Positions 34,364-43,610 are shown, counted from the stretch's first letter. The stretch: DNA of 62,950 nt from Pseudomonas kielensis (GCF_014236655.1 NZ_JACMYG010000034.1:1-62950), one strand, 5' to 3'. Numbers and translations: made by a program. Notes: generated by a model not told the origin, from the letters alone.

Positions 34364-35710
34364 TTACCACTGTGCCCGATGGGCTCCCAGCTCGCCGGCT
34401 GGCAACGCCCATTGCAAGGGCGTGCCGTTGATTTTCAGCGGCACTCGCAGCCGATGGGCCGGTCCCCAGGTGGTCTGTTCCAGCACGAGTCCCTGATCGC
34501 TGGCCGCTTCGGCACGCAGTGCCGGTTGTGGTGTGGCGGGGTGTTCAAGCAGTAGCTTCGCCGTACGCGCCAGCGATAGACGGGCTGAACCGCCGCAGCC
34601 ACTGGCCAGGCGCGTGGTCAGTAGCTTGAGGCAACTGGCCGCCATCAGGTACCCGGTGGCGTGGTCCAGGGCCTGCACGGGGAGGGGCGTTGGTTGGTCG
34701 CTGTGTTGCCAGGCCATGCCGGCTTCGGCGATGCCGCTGCTCATCTGCACCAGGCTGTCGAAGCCCCGTCGATTCTGCCAGGGGCCGCTCCAGCCATAGG
34801 CATTGAGGCTGACGTCGATCAGCCCCGGGGCCAGTGCCTGGCGTTCGCGAGCACCGTAGCCGAGGGCTTCTAGGGCGTCGGCGCGGTAGCCGTGGAGCAG
34901 AATGTCGGCGTCCTTGAGCAGGGCTTCAAACACCTGGCGGTCTTGGCGCTGGTGCAGATCAAGGTGGGCGCAGCGTTTGCCCAGGGTCATTTCCGCGACG
35001 ACGCCCGGCTCGTGCCAGTGGGGTGGGTCGATGCGCAGCACATCGGCGCCCAGGCCGGCGAGAAAACGGCTGGCGGCGGGGCCGGCCAGGACCCGCGTCA
35101 GGTCCAGGACCTTGAGCCCAGTCAGCGGCCGGGCGACGGATCCCCACCCGCCATGGCGGCGCTCATCCTCACGGGGCACGAAGTGCACCAGTGGCTCGGC
35201 GTTGACAGCCATCCCCTGGGGGTGGACCTGCCATTGCTGCCAGGAGCGCATGACCGCCGCGCAGCCCCCCGCGTCGACCACCGCCTGTTCCAGATCATCC
35301 TTGGCCCACGACGCAACCTTGGCGGCCATCGCGTTGCGGTCGGGGCAGGCCCCCAGTACGTGTTCGGCGGCGCGCCGATGATGGGCGGCGTTGGTGTGCA
35401 GGCGGATCCAGCCATCGCTCGTGGCGTAGTCACCGGCGAGCGGGTCCCACAGCGGCGGCACCTTCCAGCCCAGCGGGCGCAGAGACGTGGCGAACCAGAA
35501 AGACGCCAGTCGGCGGTCGACTTCAAGGGCGGGTAAACGGCCGGTCTGTTGCAGCAGCAGTTCGCTGAGGGCCTGGCCGGCCACCGCGATGCTGGCGCTG
35601 GCCAGGTCGGTGACGGCAAACGCCGAGGGCAGGGCGCCCTCGGCGGTGAACGGGATGGCAGTTTTCTGCAAGCCCAATGCGGCTTGCAGGGCAGTCAGCA
35701 TGTCGGTCAT
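34364..35710 (-). CDS. CaiB/BaiF family CoA-transferase
   Basis: The 448-residue protein belongs to the class III CoA-transferases, which move CoA between carboxylic acids. The core starts near residue 205: L-T-G-L-K-V-L-D-L-T-R-V-L-A-G-P-A-A-S-R is the classic N-terminal block, followed by G-A-D-V-L-R-I-D-P-P, D-L and G-Y-G-A-R. The catalytic Asp expected in the family falls in the region G-F-D-S-L-V-Q-M-S-S (about 330). The first ~200 residues resemble a degenerate second copy of the fold. GGAGGG precedes the ATG at 35710. Substrates are unknown and no acyl-CoA pathway gene is adjacent. Confidence 0.83.
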   Translation of the reverse strand: MTDMLTALQAALGLQKTAIPFTAEGALPSAFAVTDLASASIAVAGQALSELLLQQTGRLPALEVDRRLASFWFATSLRPLGWKVPPLWDPLAGDYATSDGWIRLHTNAAHHRRAAEHVLGACPDRNAMAAKVASWAKDDLEQAVVDAGGCAAVMRSWQQWQVHPQGMAVNAEPLVHFVPREDERRHGGWGSVARPLTGLKVLDLTRVLAGPAASRFLAGLGADVLRIDPPHWHEPGVVAEMTLGKRCAHLDLHQRQDRQVFEALLKDADILLHGYRADALEALGYGARERQALAPGLIDVSLNAYGWSGPWQNRRGFDSLVQMSSGIAEAGMAWQHSDQPTPLPVQALDHATGYLMAASCLKLLTTRLASGCGGSARLSLARTAKLLLEHPATPQPALRAEAASDQGLVLEQTTWGPAHRLRVPLKINGTPLQWALPAGELGAHRAQW

Positions 35711-35766
35711 CGAGTGCCCTCCGAAAGAGGGCTCGATCATAGAACAAAAGCGCTGTGGTGGAGGGC

Positions 35767-37905
35767 CTACACCCGGAACTGGTCCATCAGTTTCATCTGG
35801 TGGGTGGCCAGGGAGTTGAGCTGGCTGCTGATCTGCGCCGACTCGGTGGCCTGCTCGGTCAGGGTCTCGGTGACCGTGCGGATCGCCGAAACGTTGCGGT
35901 TGACCTCTTCGGCCACGGCGCTCTGCTGCTCGGCGGCGCTGGCGATCTGCAGGTTCATGTCGCTGATCACCGTGACCGCCTCGCTGATCTTGCCCAGGGC
36001 TTGCACCGCTTGCTGGATCTGCCCGGCGTTGTTGTGCGCCTGGGTCTGGCTCGAATGCATGGTGGCGACCACGCCGCGGGTGCCGGTCTGAATCCGTTCG
36101 ATCACCAGGCGGATCTCCTCGACCGAATCCTGGGTGCGTTTGGCCAGGTTGCGCACTTCATCGGCGACCACCGCAAAGCCGCGTCCGCTTTCGCCGGCGC
36201 GAGCCGCCTCGATCGCGGCGTTGAGGGCCAACAGGTTGGTCTGTTCGGCGATGCTGCGGATCACCTCCAGTACCGAGCCGATCTGCTCGCTGTTGACGGC
36301 CAGCGCTTCGACTTCGGTCACCGCCTTGCTGACTTCTTCGGCCAGTTGATTGATGTCGCGGGTGCTGCGTTCGATGATCGACATCCCGTCCCGGGCCGAC
36401 TGGTCCGCGCCCTTGGCGGCGCTGGCGGCATTCGAGGCGCTATTGGCGACGTCATGGGCGGTGGCGCTCATTTCGTTGGAGGCGGTGGCGACCTGGTCGA
36501 TTTCGCGGAACTGCACCTGCATGCCTTCACTGGTCTGGCGGGCGATTGCCGAGGACTGGTCGGCGGTGCCTCGGGCGTCGGTGATGCTTTGCTTGATCTG
36601 CGCGATGGTCGGCTGCAGTTTGTCGAGGAAGCGGTTGAACCAGCTCACCAGTTCGCCCAACTCGTCTTGCTTGCTGTAGTTCAGGCGCTGGGTCAGGTCG
36701 CCGTCGCCGCTGGCAATCGCCTTGAGCATGGCGGCCACGCTGTTGATTGGCCGGGTCACGCCGGAGGCGGTCAACCACATCAGCAGCAGGCCCAGCAGGC
36801 CGGCGCCGATGGCCACGGCCAGGGTCTTGTAGGTGCCCAGGTCCTGCGCCTCATCGAGCACCGTTTGCAGTTTCAGTGAGTCGGCCAGCAGCACTTGCCG
36901 GGGCAGGTCGATCACCACACCCCAAGGCTTGCTGTCGGCAATCGGGCTGACCGGCAGCATCGCGCGGATCAGGTCGCCCTGCTGGAGAATCTTCGCGCTG
37001 TTGGCGTTGATCAGTTGCAGCACGTCCTTGCCGTCGTTGCCCAGGGCCTCGGCCAGGTTTTTCCCCAGTTTGCTGGCATCGACGCTATTGCCGGCCAGCA
37101 CACCGCTGCCGGACACGATCAGCATGTGCCCGGCACCGTTGAACAGGTCGCGCTGGGCGTTGAGGGCGGCGGCTTGCAGGGCGTCGAGGGAAATGTCGAT
37201 ACCGACCACGCCGATCGCCTTGCCATTGACCAGCAACGGTACGGAAATACTGGTCATCAGCATTTCCTTGCCGGCGACGGTGTCGGCGTAGGGGTCGAGC
37301 AGGCAGGTACGCTTGCTGTCGCGGGGGCAGGTGTACCAACTGTTGTAGGGGGTGCCACTGAGGTTGAGGGTGGTCTTGGTCATGTCCTCTTCGGTCATGA
37401 TGGTGTTTTGCCCGGTCCCCCCGGCACGGCTCCAGTAACTGGCAAATCGCCCGGCTTCGTTGGACAGGCGAGCAGCGTCGTTGACGAAGCCCTGGTCCTG
37501 GCCGTCCAGGCCATTAGGTTCGAACGCCAGCCAGATTCCCAGGGCCCCGGTGTTGCGCTCGAAAGCGCTCTTCAGGCTCTGGTTCAATTCCTCGCGCAGG
37601 GCGCCGCTATCCAGCGCGCGCTGGCCGGCCAGGCGACGCAGGTCAGCGATCTGGTCGGCCAGGGCGGTCACCACCAGCAGGCTTTCGCCGAAGGTTTTCT
37701 GCACCCGCACCGCCTGCTCGGCCGCCTTGGCCTGGAGCAGGTCTTCGACGCTGGCGGTGAGCATTCGCGTGCTCGAGGCGCTGACCAGTTGATCGTTCTG
37801 ATTGGTCTGGTAGATGTTCATGCCGACGATCAAGCCCACCACGCCCAACAGGCACAGTCCGGACAACAGCACGATTTTCAGGCGGATGGAAAGAGAGTCG
37901 AACAT
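35767..37905 (-). CDS. Methyl-accepting chemotaxis protein with dCache-type sensor
   Basis: The 712-residue receptor has an N-terminal membrane helix (about 9-30), a large periplasmic sensor of double-Cache type (about 35-360, containing N-S-W-Y and V-V-G-I-D-I-S-L-D), a second helix (about 370-390), a HAMP linker (about 391-445) and a cytoplasmic signalling domain with hairpin tip E-Q-T-N-L-L-A-L-N-A-A-I-E-A-A-R-A-G-E (about 575). The ligand cannot be read from the sequence; the periplasmic motif differs from the PctA amino-acid pocket as I know it. It is a single-gene unit, 56 bases from the CoA-transferase gene. Confidence 0.93.
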   Translation of the reverse strand: MFDSLSIRLKIVLLSGLCLLGVVGLIVGMNIYQTNQNDQLVSASSTRMLTASVEDLLQAKAAEQAVRVQKTFGESLLVVTALADQIADLRRLAGQRALDSGALREELNQSLKSAFERNTGALGIWLAFEPNGLDGQDQGFVNDAARLSNEAGRFASYWSRAGGTGQNTIMTEEDMTKTTLNLSGTPYNSWYTCPRDSKRTCLLDPYADTVAGKEMLMTSISVPLLVNGKAIGVVGIDISLDALQAAALNAQRDLFNGAGHMLIVSGSGVLAGNSVDASKLGKNLAEALGNDGKDVLQLINANSAKILQQGDLIRAMLPVSPIADSKPWGVVIDLPRQVLLADSLKLQTVLDEAQDLGTYKTLAVAIGAGLLGLLLMWLTASGVTRPINSVAAMLKAIASGDGDLTQRLNYSKQDELGELVSWFNRFLDKLQPTIAQIKQSITDARGTADQSSAIARQTSEGMQVQFREIDQVATASNEMSATAHDVANSASNAASAAKGADQSARDGMSIIERSTRDINQLAEEVSKAVTEVEALAVNSEQIGSVLEVIRSIAEQTNLLALNAAIEAARAGESGRGFAVVADEVRNLAKRTQDSVEEIRLVIERIQTGTRGVVATMHSSQTQAHNNAGQIQQAVQALGKISEAVTVISDMNLQIASAAEQQSAVAEEVNRNVSAIRTVTETLTEQATESAQISSQLNSLATHQMKLMDQFRV

Positions 37906-38058
37906 GGGGCGATCTCGCGAAGGGATGACTGGTGGGCCGAGGGTCGTGAGCAACCCGCTCGCCAAATCCATTCAGCGCCATGTGTGACACATCGGCTTAC
38001 AAAGGCTGGGCATGAGCAAAAGCCGACGAACGGTTGCTTTCGCGACTGGGGGCGGGCG

Positions 38059-38454
38059 TCAGGAGGCGTGTGGCAGGGACTCGGGGCGCGACCAGATCCA
38101 CAGGTTGCCCAGGCTCATGCCAGCGATGGCGAGGTAGATCGGCCAACCGTGATCGAGCATCAGCAGCATCAGCCCCGCACACAGCAGCATGCTGACGGTG
38201 GCGCTGATCTTGGCCCGGCGCGCAACAATCTTGCCGTTGCGCCAGTTTTTCAGGAGCGGCCCGAACAACCGATGGTTTTCCAGCCACGCACTCAGGCGCG
38301 GCGAACTCTTGGTCGCCGCCCAGGCGGCCAGCAGGATGAATTCGGTGGTCGGCAACCCCGGCACGACAATGGCGATCAGGCCAATGCCCAGGCTGACGTA
38401 GGCTAGCAGGCCGAAGAGGATGCGCGCGAGTTTGGAGGAGGCGAGGCGAGACAT
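38059..38454 (-). CDS. YbaN (DUF454) family membrane protein
   Basis: The 131-residue protein has the DUF454 pattern G-L-P-T-T-E-F-I-L-L-A-A-W (about 32-44) and P-R-L-S-A-W-L (about 50), with hydrophobic segments near 10-30, 35-47, 85-100 and 104-120. It is a predicted inner-membrane protein of unknown role. It ends the heme cluster, 80 bases after heme oxygenase, and a perfect GC hairpin (38504-38526) separates them. Placement next to hemO is seen in other pseudomonads. Confidence 0.87.
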   Translation of the reverse strand: MSRLASSKLARILFGLLAYVSLGIGLIAIVVPGLPTTEFILLAAWAATKSSPRLSAWLENHRLFGPLLKNWRNGKIVARRAKISATVSMLLCAGLMLLMLDHGWPIYLAIAGMSLGNLWIWSRPESLPHAS

Positions 38455-38503
38455 GGGTTGTTCAGAGGCTGACCGCGAGACTGGATCGCAAGGCTACAGG
38501 TTG

Positions 38504-38526
38504 CCCTGCCCAACCAGGTTGGGCAG
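38504..38526. terminator. Hairpin between heme oxygenase and YbaN genes
   Basis: CCCTGCCCAAC-C-AGGTTGGGCAGGG-like perfect stem of ten pairs after the heme oxygenase stop; there is no T-run on the minus strand, so it may be an attenuator or processing signal. Confidence 0.55.
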
Positions 38527-38534
38527 GGGGTTGG

Positions 38535-39143
38535 TCAGGCCATTTCAGGCGCTGTGGCGTAAGCCTGTTCCAGCAAGACGGTGAAGCGGTTGAAGGCGTC
38601 GATGGCGCCTTTGTCGACCGCGGCTTCTTCTTCGGCGCTGAACGCCAGGCCGTCGAGGGTCCTGACGAAGTTTTTCCAGCCTTCGGCGCGACCACCGGCC
38701 GGCTCGCCCAGGTGGCGGGCACCGAAGGATTCGCTCAGGCCCAGGCCTACGGCACGCTTGATCAGGAAGGCGGCACCGAGTTTCGAGCCTTCGGACACGA
38801 ACAGCCAGCCCAGGGCCTCGGCCTTGCTTGGGCGTTGCACGGCGCCTGCCACTGGGCCCGGGATCGGCGTGTCGAGGTCAGCCAGGTCGGCCTTGGCGGC
38901 TTCGGCGCGGCAGCGCTCTGCCAGGTCGGGGACAATGGCGATCAGCTCGGGATCGTTGTACAGCGACACCAGTTCCGATTGGAACAGGTACTGGGCCACC
39001 ACAAAACGGGCGAAGTTGGCCTGGGTTTCAAACGGCGCATGGGCCTTGACCAGGGCGTCGAGCTTGGCATGAGGCTCGTGGGTGATCTGGTTCAGGCGTT
39101 GGGAACGCAGGCTCGGGCGTTGAGTCGGGTCGGCAGCGGTCAT
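38535..39143 (-). CDS. hemO: Biliverdin-producing heme oxygenase (HemO/PigA type)
   Basis: The 202-residue enzyme cleaves heme to biliverdin, iron and CO in the cytoplasm. It aligns by eye to P. aeruginosa PigA: L-R-S-Q-R-L-N-Q-I-T-H-E-P-H near residues 12-25 with the proximal heme-ligand histidine at about 25, and the distal helix A-L-G-W-L-F-V-S-E-G-S-K-L-G-A-A-F (about 105-121). PigA opens heme at beta/delta positions; whether this protein does too is unproven. AAGGA precedes the ATG. An intrinsic terminator separates it from the receptor gene upstream. Confidence 0.94.
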   Translation of the reverse strand: MTAADPTQRPSLRSQRLNQITHEPHAKLDALVKAHAPFETQANFARFVVAQYLFQSELVSLYNDPELIAIVPDLAERCRAEAAKADLADLDTPIPGPVAGAVQRPSKAEALGWLFVSEGSKLGAAFLIKRAVGLGLSESFGARHLGEPAGGRAEGWKNFVRTLDGLAFSAEEEAAVDKGAIDAFNRFTVLLEQAYATAPEMA

Positions 39144-39205
39144 GAAGAAGTCCTTGAGAATGAGATGCGCTTGGTAACTAGACGAACCAGGAGACGCAGC
39201 ACAGT

Positions 39206-39244
39206 AAAAAATCCTCGTTGCGCCCAGGAAAAAGGCGCAACGAG
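39206..39244 (-). terminator. Intrinsic terminator of the heme receptor gene
   Basis: On the minus strand CTCGTTGCGCC-N9-GGCGCAACGAG is followed by GATTTTTT, 22 bases after the receptor stop and 63 bases before the heme oxygenase start. Confidence 0.82.
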
Positions 39245-39265
39245 ATTTCCATCAGCGGGTAACGA

Positions 39266-41854
39266 TCAGATGTCCCAGATCAGGTTGATCGCGAAGTTGC
39301 GGCCTGGCTCGGTCAGGCGATCGAGGTTGGCCGGGCTGAGCACGGCGGCCTCGCCGACGCTGTCGTAACCGCGCACGTTGTCCCACTGCCAGTATTTCTT
39401 GTCCGCCAGGTTGTACACGCCAGCGCTGAGGGTCACCTCGTCGCTGACCTTGTAGAAACCGGCCAGGTCGAGCACGCCGTAACCTGGGGTCTTGAACTGG
39501 CCGCTGACGCCATCCGGCGAATTGAAGGTGCTGTCGTCCACCAGGTTTTTCTTTTGCACCAGGGTCCAGCTGAGCAAGGCGCCGTAGCTGTCCTGGTCAT
39601 AGCCCAGGCCGAACACGCCGGTCAGCGGGTTGACCGAATTGAGTGGCTCGCCGGTGTCGTTGTTGCGGCCGTGGGCGTAGGCAATCGAGCCCTGGGTGTA
39701 GAGGCCCTGTGGTGCGCCGAAGGTATCGAGGTTCAGGCGACCCTTGAGCTCCACGCCCTTGATGGTGGCGTGCTTGATGTTGTTGCTCTGGAACGTCAGC
39801 TCGTTGTACCCGGGGGTCACGGCGTCTTCGTTGATGAAGTCGCGGTACTTGTTATAGAACACCACCATGTCGAAGTTGCCCGCCTCGAAGTTGCCGCGCA
39901 GGCCGGTCTCGTAGCTCTGGCTTTTTTCCGGCTCCAGGTCCGGGTTCGGTGCCACGCTGTAGCCCGGGTTGAGGTTTTCGAAGCGACCGTACAAGGCCTT
40001 GGCGGTCGGGGTACGGAAACCTTCGGCGTACTGGCCGAACCAGGTGTAGTTGTCGTTCAGCGTGTAGGTCAGGCCGAACCGGGGCGAGACCCGGTTCCAG
40101 GTCTTGTTCTCATCGCTGACCGTGCCCAGGCCATCAGGCGCTACGGTGTTGAGGAACTCCTGGGTGACATGGGGCTTGAGCTTGGTGTAGTCGTAGCGCA
40201 GGCCCGGGAGGAAGGTCCAGTTGTTCCAGGTGATCTGGTCCTGGGCGAACAGGCTGTAGGTGTCGATGGTCGGGTCCGGGAAGTCGCTGGACTTTTTCAG
40301 CACATCGCTGGGGCTGATGGCGCCGACGGCGCTGCAACCACGGCCTACCGTCAGGCAGGTGCCGCTGCCGGTGCGCGAACCGGTGACTTTCTGCTGTTTG
40401 ATGCTGGTGCCGTAGGTCAGCACGTGGCCGGTCTCGCCGATGGCGAATGCCTTGTCCAGTTGCGCGTCGAACACCCACTGTTTTTCCTCGTAGAGGGTTT
40501 CGCGTGAGCGCATCACGTTACGGCTGAACGGGAAGTAGTCTTCCAGGGTGCTCTGGCCAGTCTTGGCGATCTGGTAGTTCAGGCTCCACTTGAGGTTGTC
40601 CACCAGCAGGGCATCGACGGCGAAGCTGTTTTCCAGGCCAAAACGTTCGCGGCTGACGGTTTCTTCACCGGTGCGCGAGCGGTACATGCCCAGGGGCTGG
40701 CCGTTGTTGAACGGGCCGCCGACGGCGCTTTGCAGGTCGGCGTCGCGGTGCTCCTTGTACTTCTCGTAGGTCAGGCCCAGGCGCGCGTCTTCGGCGTAGT
40801 CCCAGCCCGTCTTGGCCAGCACGTTGGTGGTGCGCACGTCTTCCGGGTTGGCCGCGGTGCGATCCAGGCCGGTGCCGTTGTTGTGGCCGTAGGATTCGGT
40901 TTCGTGACCGTCGCGCTGGCTGAAGTGCAGCAAACCGTCGAACTGATCGGCGCGCCCGGCGACGGTGGCGGATTTCAGCCAGCTGTCATCGGCGGAGCTA
41001 TAACCGGTTTTCAGGCGAGCGCCGGCATCCTGGCCGGGCTTGATGATGTCGTCCGGGTCGAGGGTGAAGTAGCTCACCGCGCCCCCGATGGCGTTGCTGC
41101 CGTACAGCACCGAGGCCGGACCGCGGAGGATTTCCACGCGCTTGACGATTTCCGGGTCGACGTAGTTGCGTTGGGTCTTGGCATACGGGCCGTTGAAGAA
41201 ACCGTTGGGAATCTCGACGCCATCGACCTGGGTCAGGATCCGGTCGCCGTCGATGCCGCGAATGTTGTAGCCGCTGATGCCGCCCCGGGTGCCGGTACCG
41301 CCGACCGATACACCCGGCTCATAGCGCACCAGGTCCTTGATGGTGTTGACGTTGTTGCGATCCAGCTCTTCGCGGGTGTGCACGGTCACGGTGCTCGGCA
41401 CGCTGTCGACGCTTTGCTCCTGGCGCGTGGCGCTGATGGTCATCTGCTGCAGGGCGAGGGTGCCGCCGGTCGCGCGTTTCTCCAGCACGATGTTGTTGCT
41501 GCCCAGTTTGCGATAGCTCAGGTTGGTCCCCACCAACAGGCGATCCAGGGCTTTTTCCGGGGTCAGTGCGCCGCGCACGCCTGGCGAGGCCACGCCTTCA
41601 GCCAGTTCTGCCGGCAAGCCGACCTGCCAGCCGGTGACGGCGGTGAACGCATTGAGCGCCGAGACCAGTGGTTGCTGGGCAATGGCGAAGCTGTAGTCGC
41701 CCATCTGGCGGCTTGGCTGTTGGGCCGGGGTGGCGGCCATGACAGGCGCCGCCTGGGTGCCGGCCAGCAGCATGGCAGCGGTCAACAGGGACAGCGTGCA
41801 GTGGTGCACGCGCTGGGAAGGTGAAGAGGACCGGCGGGTAAGGCGAGAGGACAT
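39266..41854 (-). CDS. hxuA: TonB-dependent heme receptor with signalling domain
   Basis: The 862-residue outer-membrane receptor has a signal peptide (about 1-40), a STN signalling domain (about 52-110, L-V-S-A-L-N-A-F-T-A-V-T-G-W), a plug (about 130-260, N-I-R-G-I-D-G-D-R and V-E-I-L-R-G-P-A-S-V-L-Y-G-S-N-A-I-G-G) and a 22-strand barrel. The plug-barrel family is that of hemoglobin/transferrin/lactoferrin receptors. STN plus adjacent anti-sigma and ECF sigma genes is the cell-surface signalling layout of hxuIRA in P. aeruginosa, which takes up heme. The symbol rests on that order. GGAG precedes the ATG at 41854, preferred to a GTG at 41875. Heme as ligand is inferred from context and the linked oxygenase. 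Confidence 0.88.
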   Translation of the reverse strand: MSSRLTRRSSSPSQRVHHCTLSLLTAAMLLAGTQAAPVMAATPAQQPSRQMGDYSFAIAQQPLVSALNAFTAVTGWQVGLPAELAEGVASPGVRGALTPEKALDRLLVGTNLSYRKLGSNNIVLEKRATGGTLALQQMTISATRQEQSVDSVPSTVTVHTREELDRNNVNTIKDLVRYEPGVSVGGTGTRGGISGYNIRGIDGDRILTQVDGVEIPNGFFNGPYAKTQRNYVDPEIVKRVEILRGPASVLYGSNAIGGAVSYFTLDPDDIIKPGQDAGARLKTGYSSADDSWLKSATVAGRADQFDGLLHFSQRDGHETESYGHNNGTGLDRTAANPEDVRTTNVLAKTGWDYAEDARLGLTYEKYKEHRDADLQSAVGGPFNNGQPLGMYRSRTGEETVSRERFGLENSFAVDALLVDNLKWSLNYQIAKTGQSTLEDYFPFSRNVMRSRETLYEEKQWVFDAQLDKAFAIGETGHVLTYGTSIKQQKVTGSRTGSGTCLTVGRGCSAVGAISPSDVLKKSSDFPDPTIDTYSLFAQDQITWNNWTFLPGLRYDYTKLKPHVTQEFLNTVAPDGLGTVSDENKTWNRVSPRFGLTYTLNDNYTWFGQYAEGFRTPTAKALYGRFENLNPGYSVAPNPDLEPEKSQSYETGLRGNFEAGNFDMVVFYNKYRDFINEDAVTPGYNELTFQSNNIKHATIKGVELKGRLNLDTFGAPQGLYTQGSIAYAHGRNNDTGEPLNSVNPLTGVFGLGYDQDSYGALLSWTLVQKKNLVDDSTFNSPDGVSGQFKTPGYGVLDLAGFYKVSDEVTLSAGVYNLADKKYWQWDNVRGYDSVGEAAVLSPANLDRLTEPGRNFAINLIWDI

Positions 41855-41960
41855 CGATAGCGCTCCGTGTCGCACGAATCTTATAGGTGCAGATTGGCAT
41901 CAGAGATGCGAATCAATTGCATTGGCTATAACGAGACGTACGGTGAATGGCTATCGAGTA

Positions 41961-41977
41961 AAAATAATTCTCATTTA
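41961..41977. promoter_or_regulatory. Possible degenerate Fur box before the receptor
   Basis: AAAATAATTCTCATTTA overlaps the anti-sigma stop and matches part of the Fur consensus (AATAAT..TCATT). It is weak and lies about 110 bases before the receptor ATG. Confidence 0.35.
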
Positions 41978-42946
41978 GTTCAAGATCACCAGCGCCGGGA
42001 ATTCCTGGAGCTTGGCGGAGGTGATGTGCGCCAGCGACCGGACCACGTCCAGCGGCTGGTCGAGGCGGTAGTTGCCGGTGACCGACACATTGGCCAACTG
42101 TTCGTTGGTGTTGATGATCCAGCCCGGGTAGTAGCGGCGCAGCTCGGCCAGGACCTGGTTCAGCGGGCAGTTTTCGAACACCAGGCGGCCCTGGACCCAC
42201 GCCAGGTCTGTCGCCGGGTCGAGGCGGGCCGGTTGATCGAAACCATTGGGCCCGATGCGGATGCTTTCGCCGGCGCTCAGGCGCACCCGGGCATCGCTGT
42301 GGGCGCTGCGCAGGTCGACATCGCCGCGCTGCACCCGCACCTGGGCGACACCGTCCAGGTAGCGCACGGCGAAGGAGGTGTCGCGCACGCTGGCGGTGAC
42401 CGGCCCGGCATCGATTTCCAGGGGCAGGCCACGATTGGCGGCCACTTCGAAATAGGCTTCGCCCTGGAACAGGCGGGCCACCCGTTGTTGATCGTTGATG
42501 GTGCTGGAGAAGGCCGAGTTGGTGTTGAGCAGGACTTTCGAGCCGTCCTCCAGTTGCAGGCGCTGACGCTCGCCGACCACGGTCAAGTGATCGGCCTGCA
42601 GGCGCATCGGCAGGTTGCTGAAACTGAACAGGCCGAGCAGCAGCACTGCCGCGCTGGCCAGGGGTTTCCAGTGAGGGCGCAGGCGCCCGAGCACGCTGAC
42701 CTTGCGCTTGGCGCTGTCCAGGGTCTGCGCGCACTGTGCCACTTGCGGGCCGTCCCACACGGCCTGGGCCATGGCGAAGGCTTCACCGTGGCGCGGGTCG
42801 GCGGCGAGCCAGGCTTGAAACTCACGGCGTTGCGCCTCGCTTGGACTTTCCAGCACGATCAGCCAGTCCAGGGCTTGATCCATCGCCCCGGTGCTGGCGG
42901 AGTCCCGCGCCGGGGTTGGCGGGTGGGAGTGGTGGCTGTCCGTCAC
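41975..42946 (-). CDS. hxuR: FecR-family anti-sigma factor
   Basis: The 323-residue inner-membrane protein carries a cytoplasmic N-terminal domain (D-W-L-I-V-L-E-S-P-S-E-A-Q, about 27-50), a membrane helix (about 92-112) and a periplasmic FecR domain (about 120-210) followed by a STN-binding C-terminal region. It would hold the ECF sigma factor inactive until the receptor signals heme. The start is GTG (42946) with GAGGACC upstream. The receptor gene follows 120 bases later. Symbol inferred from P. aeruginosa order. Confidence 0.9.
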   Translation of the reverse strand: MTDSHHSHPPTPARDSASTGAMDQALDWLIVLESPSEAQRREFQAWLAADPRHGEAFAMAQAVWDGPQVAQCAQTLDSAKRKVSVLGRLRPHWKPLASAAVLLLGLFSFSNLPMRLQADHLTVVGERQRLQLEDGSKVLLNTNSAFSSTINDQQRVARLFQGEAYFEVAANRGLPLEIDAGPVTASVRDTSFAVRYLDGVAQVRVQRGDVDLRSAHSDARVRLSAGESIRIGPNGFDQPARLDPATDLAWVQGRLVFENCPLNQVLAELRRYYPGWIINTNEQLANVSVTGNYRLDQPLDVVRSLAHITSAKLQEFPALVILN

Positions 42947-42996
42947 GGGGGGTCCTCGGCCACGTCTGCGCGCGGCTGGTTTTGGATAAGAGTGCT

Positions 42997-43028
42997 AAAA
43001 ACCTCGGCTAAGGGTAACAAAGCCGAGG
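42997..43028 (-). terminator. Intrinsic terminator between ECF sigma and anti-sigma genes
   Basis: On the minus strand CCTCGGC-N13-GCCGAGG is followed by TTTTTAGC. It lies 37 bases after the sigma stop and about 50 bases before the anti-sigma GTG. Confidence 0.8.
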
Positions 43029-43065
43029 CCCTGACGCAGGTGTGCACAACAATGGGCCGACCGAC

Positions 43066-43584
43066 TCAGCGGCCGTTGAGACGATCGGCGACGCCGACAC
43101 AGATCGCCATGATCAGCTTCAGGTCTTTTTGCACGGTGCTCAGGGACACGCTGAGTTTTTCGGCGATCTCCAGGTAGCTGTGGCCGTGCAGGCGGCTGAG
43201 GATGAAAATCTGCTGTTGGCGTGGGCTCAGTTGGCTGAGGCTGATGTTCAAGCGTTCGAGCATCTGTTCGGCATGGGCGGCGTCCTCGGCACTGCTGAGC
43301 GGCGCGGCAACGTTCTGCACCACCTCCAGCGGTACGTCCTCGAGCATCGTGCGGGACTGGATACGGCGGGCGCGCAGGTGATCCAGCGCCAGGTTGCGGG
43401 CGGTTTGAAAGACGAAGGGTTCCAGGTGGTCGATGGCCCGTTCACTCAGGGCCCGGGTCACGCGCAGGTAGGTTTCCTGCAACAGGTCCTCGGCGGTGCT
43501 GTGGTTATTGACCATCCGCTCCAGGGTGCGCAGCAGCGAGACGCGCTGAGCGAGGAAGACGTGGTTGAAGTGCGCTTGACTCAC
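43066..43584 (-). CDS. hxuI: ECF RNA polymerase sigma factor (iron-starvation type)
   Basis: The 172-residue sigma factor has region 2 (E-D-L-L-Q-E-T-Y-L-R-V, about 31-41) and region 4 (L-S-P-R-Q-Q-Q-I-F-I-L-S-R-L-H-G-H-S-Y-L-E-I-A-E-K-L, about 118-143), the FecI-like pattern. The start is GTG at 43584. A near-perfect Fur box lies 27 bases upstream, so iron shortage should raise its synthesis. It is first in the heme cluster, transcribed toward the anti-sigma gene but separated by a terminator. The symbol follows P. aeruginosa order. Confidence 0.92.
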   Translation of the reverse strand: MSQAHFNHVFLAQRVSLLRTLERMVNNHSTAEDLLQETYLRVTRALSERAIDHLEPFVFQTARNLALDHLRARRIQSRTMLEDVPLEVVQNVAAPLSSAEDAAHAEQMLERLNISLSQLSPRQQQIFILSRLHGHSYLEIAEKLSVSLSTVQKDLKLIMAICVGVADRLNGR

Positions 43585-43610
43585 AGTAGGACCTGATCGA
43601 TTTCAAGCGA

